From Sphaeroforma sirkka (lineage: Eukaryota > Opisthokonta > Ichthyosporea > Ichthyophonida), in assembly GCA_001586965.3 (NCBI GenBank), contig LUCW03002157.1:60001-92862 (forward strand): a stretch of DNA of 32,862 nt. Direction: 5' to 3'. The position numbers were made by a program, and so were the translations under genes. Within the stretch, counting starts at the first letter, position 1. The number at the start of each line of letters is the position of its first letter. A model generated the notes under the pieces. The model did not search any database, was not told where the DNA came from, and worked only from the letters and a program-made list of their open reading frames with translations. Below, piece by piece: positions 1 through 10,000 of this stretch.

Positions 1-19
1 CCCTAATATTATAACCAAG

Positions 20-218
20 CACCACGTGCACACATACATTTTTAAGTACCACGTGCACACATACATACTGAAGCACCACGTGTACACATACATACTTAAG
101 CACCACGTGTACACATATATACTTAATCACCACGTGTACACATATATACCTAAGTACCACGTATACACATACATTCTTGAGCACCACGTGTACACATACA
201 TTCTTGAGCACCACGTGG
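20..218 (-). repeat. 27-bp minisatellite built from an exon end and its 5' splice site
   Basis: Seven full units start at 20, 47, 74, 101, 128, 155 and 182, and a partial one starts at 209. On the minus strand the unit reads CACGTGGTGCTCAAGAAT followed by GTATGTGTA, that is, the last codons of arrestin exon 5 plus its GTATGT donor. Each unit is a multiple of three and stays open in the gene's frame. GTATGT is intact in several units and mutated to ATATGT in others. Each unit also carries CACGTG or a close variant, which is incidental. Confidence 0.95.
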
Positions 219-354
219 ATGCCGTGGACCGCCTTGATTGCTGTGCTATTGAGCCGTAGTTTGAGCGCAACCACATCGGCGGTGGTGAATCGATTACGAG
301 CCAACCAACACTCCAGCGCGTAATCACCGTTGGTGTTGATATGGCGGATTGTTT
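200..354 (-). CDS. Arrestin-like gene, exon 5 (start of arrestin C domain)
   Basis: The acceptor is GCATAACAG|. Phase 1 reading gives HINTNGDYALECWLARNRF and ends HGIHVVLKN, the long strands that open an arrestin C domain. The 3' boundary is ambiguous: CTCAAGAAT|GTATGT is repeated in a 27-bp minisatellite (20-218), and the reading frame stays open through the array. Use of a later copy would add multiples of nine residues. The first GTATGT (GT at 199-198) is chosen here. Confidence 0.7.
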
Positions 355-2296
355 CTGTTATGCATACGCAGGGTATGGTTTATAAGCAACGTTAACAGTG
401 TGTATGACAAAAACGGTATCACGGAACCAACTGAACGAGGTATGGATGGCACTTCAATGAGAAGAGAATATCCGCATCATGACTTGATCATAACGCTGGT
501 GGCGATTTGGGCATTGCTGTCGTTTGACATATACACAACTACGGCACCAATTTATAGCAACGCAGAGGGTAGTACGTGGACTAGACGATCTAAAATAAAT
601 AGGGATAGTATCGTGACATGTGGCCAATTAAACTACTATAAATCGAGTAGAAAACTTGAATAAAAATCAGGGTAAAACCATGAGATACGGCCGACAACAC
701 TACCTTTAGGATCTTTGTCGTCGTCGTCGGTGTTGTGTGTTACTATAAATATCTGTGATCGTGTGAGCGGCCCTTGGTTCTCGAGTCCCACAAATTGTGC
801 GGTCAGGTTGTAGCAGATCTGTAGACGGACAAGCGCCGGCAGAATGCATGTGTAAATGACCATGAATGAATACGCTACATCGTTGCATACGTGGTGTAAT
901 TAGAACTAACCGCGCAAAATGTATATCCAAATAAAGTCTGATGTATGTTTCTCAATTGTGCGTACTGATGCGTGTCATATGCAGATCAATTAGAATGAAT
1001 TTAAACTTCGATTGTGCGTTTAAATAAACAAAGATGTCGACTTTCCATCGACCTCTGTAATGACATGTGTCATACAAGGTAAGTATGAACTCACACGTTA
1101 AACGTAAATCTAAATAAATATAGATGTAAGAAATGTCGACTGCCTGTGTATCAAACGATAAGGAACGCGTAGCGGTGAGGATGATTTCTGGGAATATACG
1201 TGCATTTACAAAAACCACTTAGATGATGGAATTCGTTTGCCTAGAACTCGAATATCTGTAAAATTAATAGAATACCCCTATCTATAGTACTCCCATATTG
1301 AAATATTGCACCATCGTTGTTGGTTCAATAATATGTATACAGGTTCGTGTACAAACTAACAGTACATCCCCTCTAAGCACATACACGACAGGCTAGCACA
1401 CTCAGGAGCACTTGGGCCAATTCGTCAATACCAACACAGCGTCACATTGACCTCAATTCGTTTAACTCAACCGGCCACTTAACTAATTATACCTCATTCT
1501 ACATACACGTGTGCATACATACACGCGCACGTATGAACCTCTACTCACGCATGCACCTGTACGGTTCATATGCACATAGAGCACAAACAGCCTTCTTCCC
1601 ATATCACTTACCGCTGCTCGGAACGGGGCTGTCTCTCTAGCACAGGTGGCTGAGAAATAACGGTGGTTCCACAAATCGGAAAGTAGAAATATGAGCCATT
1701 TTTAAAACATGGTGAATTGAGTGGACGCACATTCTTGGCAATATCAATATCAACGATGCAAATCCGTAATATTACGAGTCTAATAAATCACATGGTTTTT
1801 AGTGTTCACTCTTGTGCTCTGCAGCAAAAGGCCTTGGGAAGGTTTTGATATGGAATTGCATCAAAAGACGTACACAACGGGTGCGTCTAGCAATTTAAAA
1901 GTCCTCCGAAATGCCATTAAGACTGATCGGAGATCTTGTCTAAAAGCAAAGTGTACAGTATACCACAGAATATTTAATATACATGAACATCAACTATTCA
2001 TTTACATACATAGGAATATATGAATTCCTATAGATATACGAACATTGTTTCCTACAATTAGTCTCAGAAACACTTACCCGGGAGATCTGGTACTCTGAAG
2101 GTGAAAGGGATAACATGCGTTCCGGGAACAAGGACATTCTCCCCAGAATAGGCGATGCACTTGAAATCAATAAGTGACAAGGTCTTCGTAATACCCTTGG
2201 TCTTCAATCGTGCATGTTCTGTACCCTCGATACTCAGAATGAGTTGGGACTCTCTCTGCAATTGTGAAAAAAGCCTTGATTAGATACAAAGCTTAG

Positions 2297-2365
<69 letters not shown>

Positions 2366-2366
2366 A

Positions 2367-2409
<43 letters not shown>

Positions 2410-2582
2410 TGTGTGCGTGCGTGTGTGCGCGCGTATGTGTGTGCGTTTACGTGTGTGTGTGGGCGTGGGTACGTGTGTGTGTGTGTGCGCAACGTGTGTG
2501 TGTGTGTATGTGTGTGTCTTCTCCTGCACAGGTGTAAATATATATATATATACAATATACATATATATGTGTGTGTGTGTAT

Positions 2583-2630
<48 letters not shown>

Positions 2631-2643
2631 GTGTGTGAGTGTA

Positions 2644-2696
<53 letters not shown>

Positions 2697-4008
2697 GGGT
2701 GGGTGTGTGGGTGGGTGCACACGTGTGTTTGTGTGTGTGTGTGTGTGTGTGTACACGTGTGCATGCGTTTATGTTTGTATTTGTTTTAGATCATAGATAT
2801 ATATATTTATGTGTGTATGTCTGTATGTGTATGGTTGTTTCGATGTTTTAATAAATGTGTGGTTTTAGACATAAATATATATATATATACAAATCAGCCT
2901 AAGTATACGGGTGTGACTATGTTAAGGACACGATTCTTCATACCGGTCTGAGTTGTAAACACAGGCTTGTGAAACATAAAAAATTACTACCCATCTCAAC
3001 GTATTCTCGCAGATGAAGCAAACGAACTACTTTCGCAAATGTTCATACCTTTATTTTCATATAATAGTTAACCCATATGCATGTATGTATAAGCAATGCG
3101 AGCCTGATGAAGGGTCTATCTAATATATCTATGTACAACTAGTTGTGTGATGATACCAAAGTGTGCAAACGTTTTCTTATACCCCTCAAAGTTCATATCT
3201 AAGTCGGCATCTGACAACTATAAGCAGACCTAATAGTCTACAATAAAGTACATACCGATAATACCGCCCAATTTTCAATGTGTATCTGTCCCTTAAGCGC
3301 TCCCTTCGCCTGCACCACCCGTTCCGGCAGCTCCAACGCCAGCTTATGCACAGCCCCGTCATGTAATCTCAGACCGTACCCTGAATCAGCTCTCTGCAGG
3401 TTAGTGCTATTCGGCTCTGTTTCTGAGTACGATGTATCTGATTCTTCACTGTGCATATCTCTCACAATATCTGCGAGTGTATCCGCAGCATCATGTGAGC
3501 GTGCAATTGATTTATCCGAGGTTTCCGGTTTTAATCGACCTGATGTGTTTTTCTCGCCATGCGAAGTGGTCTTTGTGCAGCCTGCGGCAGTAGTAGCTGA
3601 CCGCTCTGTGCTATCACTGTTATGTTGATGAAAGAATCGCTTGGACGCGGAATTACTGGGCGTGTATGATGAGGGGGAGTGTGCAGTAGGAATCCTCAAC
3701 CGAGGCACCGCCAGCGCATTGCTTCGCTCGATGGTCTCGTCGTCCTTAATCACAGCGCCGTAAGACTTTGTGTTTCCGCTCGAGTTCAGCAGAGAGCCTC
3801 CACTATTCGAAGAGATAGCATCTTCGTCCCTTACCCGTGTGTGCTTGGGTGCATGTATGCTAGGTATTTCTGGTGTGGCTAATCTATCAGTATCAAGTGT
3901 ATTTTGTGTATCGTGTGAGGGTCCGAATAGTGCTGTGTGGGGAGTGTCTATTTCTGGGGGGTCGACAGTCTCTGGGTCCCCTGACCACCAGCGTAGGAGC
4001 GCAGCCAT
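200..4008 (-). CDS. Arrestin-domain protein, 3' end outside window (exons 1-5)
   Basis: Five minus-strand exons join in phase: 4008-3256, 2255-2078, 1649-1612, 818-704 and 354-200 (1239 nt, 413 codons); the gene continues past base 1. Residues 1 to about 210 are a Ser/Thr-rich, probably disordered extension. After it comes an arrestin N-like fold: strand residues around LRLHDGAVHKLALELPE, then SIEGTEHARLK, then the family's proline-glycine segment VPGTHVIPFTFRVPDLPG (exon 2), then ICYNLTAQFVG (exon 4). Exon 5 begins the arrestin C-like half (LECWLARNRFTTADVV). Alpha-arrestins usually act as adaptors linking membrane cargo to ubiquitin ligases or endocytosis; that role is family knowledge and is not visible here. 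PY motifs, if any, would lie in the missing C-terminus. The start is the first ATG of a long open exon. The phases (0,1,0,1,0) all agree, which is the main support for the small exon 3. Confidence 0.8.
355..703 (-). other. Arrestin-like gene, intron 4
   Basis: This is a 349-bp intron between exons 4 and 5. A 104-codon plus-strand frame in it (349-663) resembles no family I know and overlaps both exon ends, so I treat it as chance. Nothing else is seen. Confidence 0.6.
704..818 (-). CDS. Arrestin-like gene, exon 4
   Basis: The acceptor is CGTCTACAG| and the donor is CTAAAG|GTAGTG on the minus strand. Phase 0 reading gives ICYNLTAQFVGLENQGPL, then an acidic DDDDKDPK stretch; this fits the end of an arrestin N domain (the I-x-Y-x-L-x-A strand). 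It ends in phase 1, matching exon 5. Confidence 0.75.
819..1611 (-). other. Arrestin-like gene, intron 3
   Basis: The 793-bp intron holds no recognisable gene. Two loosely similar AT-rich segments near 1016-1047 and 1100-1142 both contain a TAAATAAA-like run followed by GATGT and ATGTCGACT-like sequence; they may be an old ~100-bp duplication. Confidence 0.5.
1612..1649 (-). CDS. Arrestin-like gene, exon 3 (38-nt exon)
   Basis: This tiny exon lies between a TTTCTCAG| acceptor and a strong GCG|GTAAGT donor on the minus strand. With the phase-1 G from exon 2 it gives A-TCARETAPFRAA and ends in phase 0, exactly as exon 4 needs. The peptide itself is weakly arrestin-like (the loop after DLPG); support comes from the splice sites and phase. 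Confidence 0.6.
1650..2077 (-). other. Arrestin-like gene, intron 2
   Basis: This is a 428-bp intron. A 73-codon plus-strand frame (1802-2023) shows no family signature. No repeat or RNA gene is seen. Confidence 0.55.
2078..2255 (-). CDS. Arrestin-like gene, exon 2 (arrestin N core)
   Basis: The acceptor is CAATTGCAG| on the minus strand and the donor is CCCGG|GTAAGT. It translates in phase 0 as RESQLILSIEGTEHARLK and onward to VPGTHVIPFTFRVPDLPG. The combination of a 'SIEG' strand with a PG-x-H-x-x-PF-x-F-x-x-P-DLP segment is characteristic of arrestin N domains. It ends in phase 1. Confidence 0.85.
2300..2890. repeat. Compound TA/TG microsatellite block in arrestin intron 1
   Basis: Long (TA)n tracts near 2301-2362, 2541-2570, 2617-2630, 2657-2694 and 2873-2889 alternate with (TG)n tracts near 2368-2408, 2451-2520, 2570-2615 and 2728-2752. 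The block sits inside the 1000-bp first intron (2256-3255). The many open frames here are artefacts of dinucleotide repeats. The rest of the intron (2890-3255) shows nothing recognisable. Confidence 0.97.
3256..4008 (-). CDS. Arrestin-like gene, exon 1 (disordered N-terminus and first strands)
   Basis: This exon has 251 codons from an ATG at 4008 down to a clear donor (TCG|GTATGT, GT at 3255-3254). The first ~210 residues are rich in Ser, Thr, Asp and His and look unstructured. The last ~40 (LRLHDGAVHKLALELPE, then VVQAKGALKGQIHIENWAVLS) read like the first arrestin strands, with the conserved glycine before the 'GQI' strand. The exon ends in phase 0. Confidence 0.8.
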
Positions 4009-5984
4009 ACTCGTAGCTCGTGTTTTTACAAGTGTATAGTGTATATGCTGTACACTACCCCGCGTGTACTACTAACAAGTACATGGACGCCTTGAGTATC
4101 TAAAAGCCTTGTCGAAGTGAGGGCTTTTGTGAGACGCGTCACATTTGGAAGTGTAAATATTGTAGTGTTATTTACAAATCAGATATCTTATTTACATCAA
4201 TATGTGTATATATATAGACTTTTTTTTTTTCAGTCATATTTTTCCCAAACAAAAATATTGCGAAGTTAACAGATAACTGTTGAATATCTCTGTAGTCTGT
4301 AGTCTACGCTCTGTACATATAACTTTCGAAATGAAGATTTTTTTATAATAAAATTGATTGATATGAGGTGATATGTTCGCACCAATCAGTTTTCAAAAAG
4401 CACCGCGTCGCTTGTACTTTGTAGGGAGCTGCCGACCTGTTCGTGACTCTGTGATTGATCGTTCTCTCGCGTAGTGCCAAGTTGCCAACGCGTGTTGATA
4501 CGAACACTTGCTCTTGCATTTACCAGACTACACTACCAGTTCTCCAGTACATGGTATAAAATTCTGAAAGTATATCTACACTATTATTAGTGTATTACAC
4601 AGGCACACAAACACAAGTGACACAAACAAAGGTCTCAAGCAGGTCAGAAGAGTGGTCTTTCCGTTACATGTTTCAACAGCTGTTCGAGAGTATAACAGGT
4701 TCACTTTCGATTTTATAAATTCGTTTACAGTACGGTTTAATTTAGCATCGTCTGGCAAGGATATGTTTATAAATGCTACACTACAGATATCTGCTGTACA
4801 GTTTAATACTCAGCTTCTTGCAGCATAAACCCCACATCAAGATGGAGTATGCCTCTATTTTAACCCTTGGACCTGTAATCGCACAGCCACTCGACACCTG
4901 CTATTATTTAAAAATATCCGCCGTACGCCGGTGGTATTCTCTCATATGCCGTCTTAAAACAGCAAGCTATGTGTCTACCGCAGAGCCGTTTGAAGTTACG
5001 AGGCAGAGATACGCAGTACTACAATAGGAGGGTTTTAAATATCAGCTCAATTTCTTTTATTCGTGAAATGGAGCGTTTTGTTCCGCTTGTGCAAGTAATT
5101 CGTTTAGTATTAGTAATAGCTGCCCCATGGCCTCCAAAATAGAACATCTCCTCGCGCATTGATTCCTCTGTACATAAAGCCCTTCAGGGATGGCTGTTTA
5201 TTCTTATGGTGTTTAGCCTTCTAAATTAAAGACGATAATTTTTTAGAAGGCTATGTAAATATATGCCGAAGTGGCGGAATTGTCGATTACAATTTTCTTG
5301 CAATAAAACAGTATTTTACAAAATCTGTGAATTTATACACGTGAAGATTTTGGCGCGCTGTTTTTTCAGCGATAAACATTGGGCATTGGCATGGCAATGA
5401 CTATTCAGTTCGTTTCTCGTTGAAACGTTTTTAAATCAACCGCATTTGCCTGAGCTAACGTTTACGTTTTAATTGTACTTTCGTGTGGATTTCAACTATA
5501 TATTTAAATTCTCGAGGGAGCAGTACATATGCGCAGCTTTTTGCGTTAAACATATAAAGCTCAATCAGTTTTTGCGTTTACGTTAAACGTCTACTGCACA
5601 AATCGATTTGACACGTAGCTGATGGCCGGATGACAACGGAAAAAGCTCTGACACTTTAGCCTAGCGGTTCACGTTCATAGATACGTGTTTGCTAATCACT
5701 ACATACTAATAATGAATATATGGTTATTTAGTTGATACTGTTCGTTCGTTACTACATAATAGAGGCATATAGGCAGTATTTATATATATATAATGCAGAA
5801 GAAAGCAACTAAAAAGTATTGGTAGTGTAGTAATAGATTTACCATTCCACGCGCATTTGATATTTAATTGTGGTGTAGCTTGCCTATGTGTCGAACGAGA
5901 CAGAAGCAAGGAATATGGCGCATTGATATGTACTAATTTAGGCAGACAAAGCAACCATATGCTTGATTGTTGTAGAGTTTCCTA
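4009..5984. promoter_or_regulatory. Divergent intergenic region between the two genes
   Basis: About 2 kb separates the two divergent start codons and must carry both promoters, but no TATA element or motif stands out enough to assign. It is AT-rich, with a T10 run near 4221 and several TATATA stretches. Short open frames (for example 4773-5027 plus, 4576-4758 minus, 5724-5954 minus) have no family signature. The only clear structure is the inverted repeat at 5214-5253. Confidence 0.4.
5214..5253. repeat. 12-bp perfect inverted repeat (hairpin)
   Basis: TAGCCTTCTAAA at 5214-5225 is exactly complementary to TTTAGAAGGCTA at 5242-5253, with a 16-nt AT-rich loop. It lies in the intergenic region about 730 bp upstream of the helicase start codon. 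Its function is unknown; it could be the core of a small mobile-element remnant. Confidence 0.7.
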
Positions 5985-7009
5985 ATGGAGAACTTCGACA
6001 GGCCAAAGCGTGCCACTCATGCCCGTGCACGTGTATCACTGAGCAAGAAAAGAAAGATATACGAAGATAACCCTGAAGCATTACGGGTACCAGAGAACAG
6101 TTTAGAAGTAGACAGTCAACTAATTTGCGATCAGACTGATTTAAATATTATAGAGATAGAAGATAAATCGACAGATGAGAGTTTTGGTAAGGGCCATGGG
6201 GTGCCACAGAGTACAGCACGGACCCAGCCACACCAACAGGCTAACCAATTACATATGGGATTAGTAGGGTCGCGTAGTATAAGACACACAGTTGCATCTC
6301 AACAACGAGATGGGGGTATGCCACAATCAGTACGGAAGAAAGGCAGGCCCAAGGGCGCTAAAAATAAGGAGAAAGGGAGAGCGCTAAAAGATGCAACATC
6401 TATAGAAGTGGGGACAGGATTGGGTGTAGAGGATAGAGATATAGACACGAGCACATGTTTACCACCAGATGCGGTTGCTGGTAAGGGCTCGGCGAGCAAA
6501 CGGGGTAGGCCAAAAGGGGCTAAGAACAAAAATCCTAAGAGAGGCCAGCCAATCAGAACGAATACAAGCACAAGCAAAGATACACGCGTGCAACACAGCA
6601 CACACGCTAGTATGGCAACGGATGAGGGTACTACTGTCACTGTACAGAGAGTGCTTCCTGAGTGTATGAAGCGGCTGGCGGTGCTTTACCAGTCCATCGA
6701 TCTCGGGTGTGCGTTCCTACGGATAGGTGGGCGTGTGCTGTCGTTCAAGAATGTCATGGCGGTGGCGGCAGCCAACTGTGGCATCACCCCCACTCACGTG
6801 GACCTGGCCCGTCTGTGTGCCATCGCGCCGAAGTTGATCAAAGTGTACCACAATGCGTATGAGCTCGAGGATATATTCAAGCTGGAGGCAATGAAGGAGC
6901 CGTATCGCCTGGACACGCGTACAGAGGGGCAGAAACGGGCGGATGAGACGGCCGCGCTGGCGAGTGAGGGTTTCTTTAGGGAGAAGGGGGCCGCAGCGGA
7001 CGATCAGGG
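5985..7009 (+). CDS. HRQ1: HRQ1 exon 1: AT-hooks and Cdt1-like domain
   Basis: The ATG at 5985 opens 341 codons ending at a GTATGT donor (GT 7010-7011), phase 2. Residues 1-115 are basic and acidic low complexity. [11 protein letters not shown] (118-128) and [11 protein letters not shown] (172-182) are two near-identical AT-hooks, expected to bind the minor groove of AT-rich DNA. From about 224, [18 protein letters not shown], then [17 protein letters not shown], resembles the winged-helix region of Cdt1 and the N-terminus of fungal Hrq1. Reading on past the donor gives a run of V, C and GT-rich codons to a stop at 7050-7052, which supports splicing. GC content is clearly higher in the second half. 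Confidence 0.85.
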
Positions 7010-10000
7010 GTATGTGTGTGTGTGTTGTATGCGCTCGAAAAGTGGGTACTGATTGTGAGTGTGAATTAAAAATCGGGGTATTTGCGTCGAGATGTTCCTG
7101 GTAGTTGTGTTAATTCTTTTTTTTTATGGACATTCTTAAGACACTCCGGTAAGTGTATATACAGGTCTTGATTCTCTGAAGTCTCAACGCAGCTACGCAT
7201 TGATTCCACCTCAGCGTGCGCAACATGCATCATGCATTATGAACGTTGTGCTGCTATCTTCGCATATTTTACATTGTCTTGCTTCGTACCCTGATTTATT
7301 TATAGTTTGCACTACACTTCCTACTCTGGCTTGTCTATTTATACATCGATCATCTCTCGCTGCCATCACGTATTACAGATCGAATCTATCTCTTTCCCCA
7401 ACCGTTCGGAAAGCTAACATCTAATTCGTTACCTTACAGTCTGACCTCTTTTTAGACCGCATTACTCTCCCCATAATTGGCATGTTCATAGATGCTATTT
7501 ATAGATCGACCATCTCTACTTGTCGCCCCGTATTGTAGAACGAGTCTACCACCTCCACCAGTAGTTCGGAAGAGCGACTCCATCATTGAGATGATAGGCA
7601 AGGGCTCTAAAGGCCGCAAAATGCCAACCCCTCGTATGCTGACGGACCGGCGTATAGCCTTTGAGCTGCGGGTGTGTGTGAATGGGGGTGCTGTGTGTAC
7701 CTAGGTGTGTGTTGGTGTGTGTGTCGTGTCTGTGTATGTAAGTATCAATGAGTGGAGTGGCCATCTGACGAACCGGCGCATAGCCTTTGAGCTGCGGGTG
7801 TATGTGAATGGGGGTGTTGTGTGTACTTAGGGGTGTGTTCGTGTGTGTGCGTGTCTGTGTATGTAAGTATCAATGAGTGGAGTGGACATCTGACGGACCG
7901 GCGCATAGCCTTTGATCTGCAGGTATGTGTAAATGGGAGTGTTGTGTGTACCTAGGGGTGTGTTGGTGTGTGTGCGTGTCTGCGTATGTATGTATCGATG
8001 AGCAGAGTTTGTATCTCACGGAATGCGGCATAGCCTTTAAGCTGCGGATGAATGTGACTGGGAGCATTGTATGTACCTAGTGGTGTGCTGGTGTGTGTGT
8101 GTCTGTGTATGTGAGTATCAATGAGTGGAGTGTGCATCTGACGGAATGGCGTTTATTCTTTTCAGCTGCGGATGAGCGTGGCTGGTCTGGGAGTGTTGTG
8201 GGTATCTGGATGTGTGTTAGTATGTGCGCGTGCGTGTCTGTGTATGTGTATGGGATGAAATTGTAGTGTGTATCTGCGTATGTGTCGGTGTGAGCGTGTA
8301 CCTGTATATATAGTCTGGGACTGCAACTAGAAAGCAAGCGTAAATATTTGATTGTTATTTTACAATACTTTATGTGTGCCTACTGAGTAGGCGCGTGTCG
8401 ATGTATGTGCACACTCAGAGATTAAACTTCTCTGCAGGCTGAGATGCACATGCGCAACCCGTTGTGTGTGTTCCTATGGATCTGTGTATCGCCATTCTTT
8501 GTATTTAAAGACGTATTCTTTTATAAATACATGTATATACTAATGTTCGTCCCGTTTTCTCTTCACATGTACCGTTGCATCTTCAAACAAGGCAGTTTTT
8601 TTTTCATGCTTTGTAACTACAGATGCATTTTTTACACGCAAATGTATATATTCAGGTCCACCTATGTTCTTGTATCTTTGCAGGTGCAATTGTGGTTGGC
8701 GAAGTTCGGTACATTTGATGACACTGCGACAGTAGACGAGGAGGCGTTGTTTGCATCGGTCAACTACGAACACTTTGAAAGCGAGCCCAGCACTCGATCT
8801 ACAACTCCGCCAGGTATGTACCACAACACGCTTTGTCATTGTGAAATATTAGTTTTAGGAGGCATAGCACTGTAGTCATTGGGACGGGAGCAGTTTGCAG
8901 GCACAAACACATGGCTGTATGTACCAATGTGATTCATCGTCAAACGTGTATGTTAGGAGATACAACGTTTTTATTCTTGCGAAAAGTGAAATATACCTCG
9001 TGTCCAGACAATAGGGGTCCTCACATGCATTTTTGTGGGTGGAGTCTGCTTAGTTTTGATATTGGCGCCAACGGACTTTCACTCACCCACCCCAGTCGGT
9101 GTAGTCCATATATTCGACAGCTGTTTTGCGTCTCTCTTCGCCTAGGAGTACTACAGTGGGATATCCAATGCATTCTTAGTAGGCAATGAATTTCCGTCCT
9201 CGCTTTCCTTGTCGTACCTCCAAACAGTTCTGAACAGCTCACGTTACTCGATCTCAAATGATGTGGGCTATACGTGTCGATATCACTAGCGTTTGCCTGG
9301 GTGCTTGTTGCCATGTGATCTTCCAGCTATTATGGCACTATTTTTACTCTCGGGCCAATTTGTCGTTTGCTAGTACTATGTTCTACCATGAGCTAGCCAT
9401 GAATCTTTTTCACAGGAGAATAATAAATTCTGCACAATACTATGCGGATGTACTTAAAATGATTATATACCTTTTACACCAGAATTACATGCCAGAGCCT
9501 ATGTGATGAGTGTGTGCTCATATCCTTGTATGTGCGTGCTAGTTACGAGCGTGTTTAGGTGCGTGCCAAGATCACGTATATTGCCAGGCTGGTCGTGTCT
9601 GTGTATCTCATCCGCTAGTCTATCGTCGTGCATTTGCTTCCGCTTTGCTGACACCCTCCCTTGGGTCTATGTATTCCACCCGTGATGTGTATCTCCACAC
9701 CATTCTGATACTACATCCTGATACAATAAACAATGTGTTTCCTCGCACCTTTCTAGACTAAAGACTTCATACAAATGCTCTGCGGTGCGCTCTATGTGTC
9801 GTCTCGTGTTTCCTGGTGCTGTATCGATCACGATACACACTCCACTTTTCTACATCTGTATAGACTATAGCTTGACTGTGACATGCAATACTGATCTTAC
9901 AATACTCTTGCAACACAGAATCTTCATACTGCCTTGTATCTACTACGGCAAACAATATATTTCCCCACATCCGCATAGTGCATTGGCATGACACTAGAAC

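Noticed and set aside
1..6. CCCTAA telomere-like hexamer at the window start
   Set aside because: A single copy only, inside a gene intron; no telomeric array.
20..218. CRISPR-like array or CACGTG (E-box) regulatory cluster
   Set aside because: Units are directly contiguous without spacers, the context is eukaryotic, and the unit is explained as an exon end plus 5' splice site of the minus-strand gene.
349..663. 104-codon plus-strand open frame
   Set aside because: It has no family signature, overlaps arrestin exon 5 at its start, and spans an intron of the minus-strand gene.
2280..2851. Long open frames of THTHT and YIYIY or VCVCV repeats on both strands
   Set aside because: They are translations of TA and TG dinucleotide repeats inside an intron.
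4773..5027. 84-codon plus-strand open frame in the intergenic region
   Set aside because: No recognisable motif, AT-rich surroundings, no splice or neighbour support.
5985..7052. Stand-alone intronless AT-hook/Cdt1-like gene ending at 7050
   Set aside because: The tail after 7009 reads as GT-rich low complexity following a GTATGT donor, the winged-helix region is completed by exons 2 and 3, and all later exons stay in phase.
7640..8250. Independent satellite or centromere-type array
   Set aside because: Only five units; the first contains a real exon end, and similar junction-spanning arrays occur at other introns.
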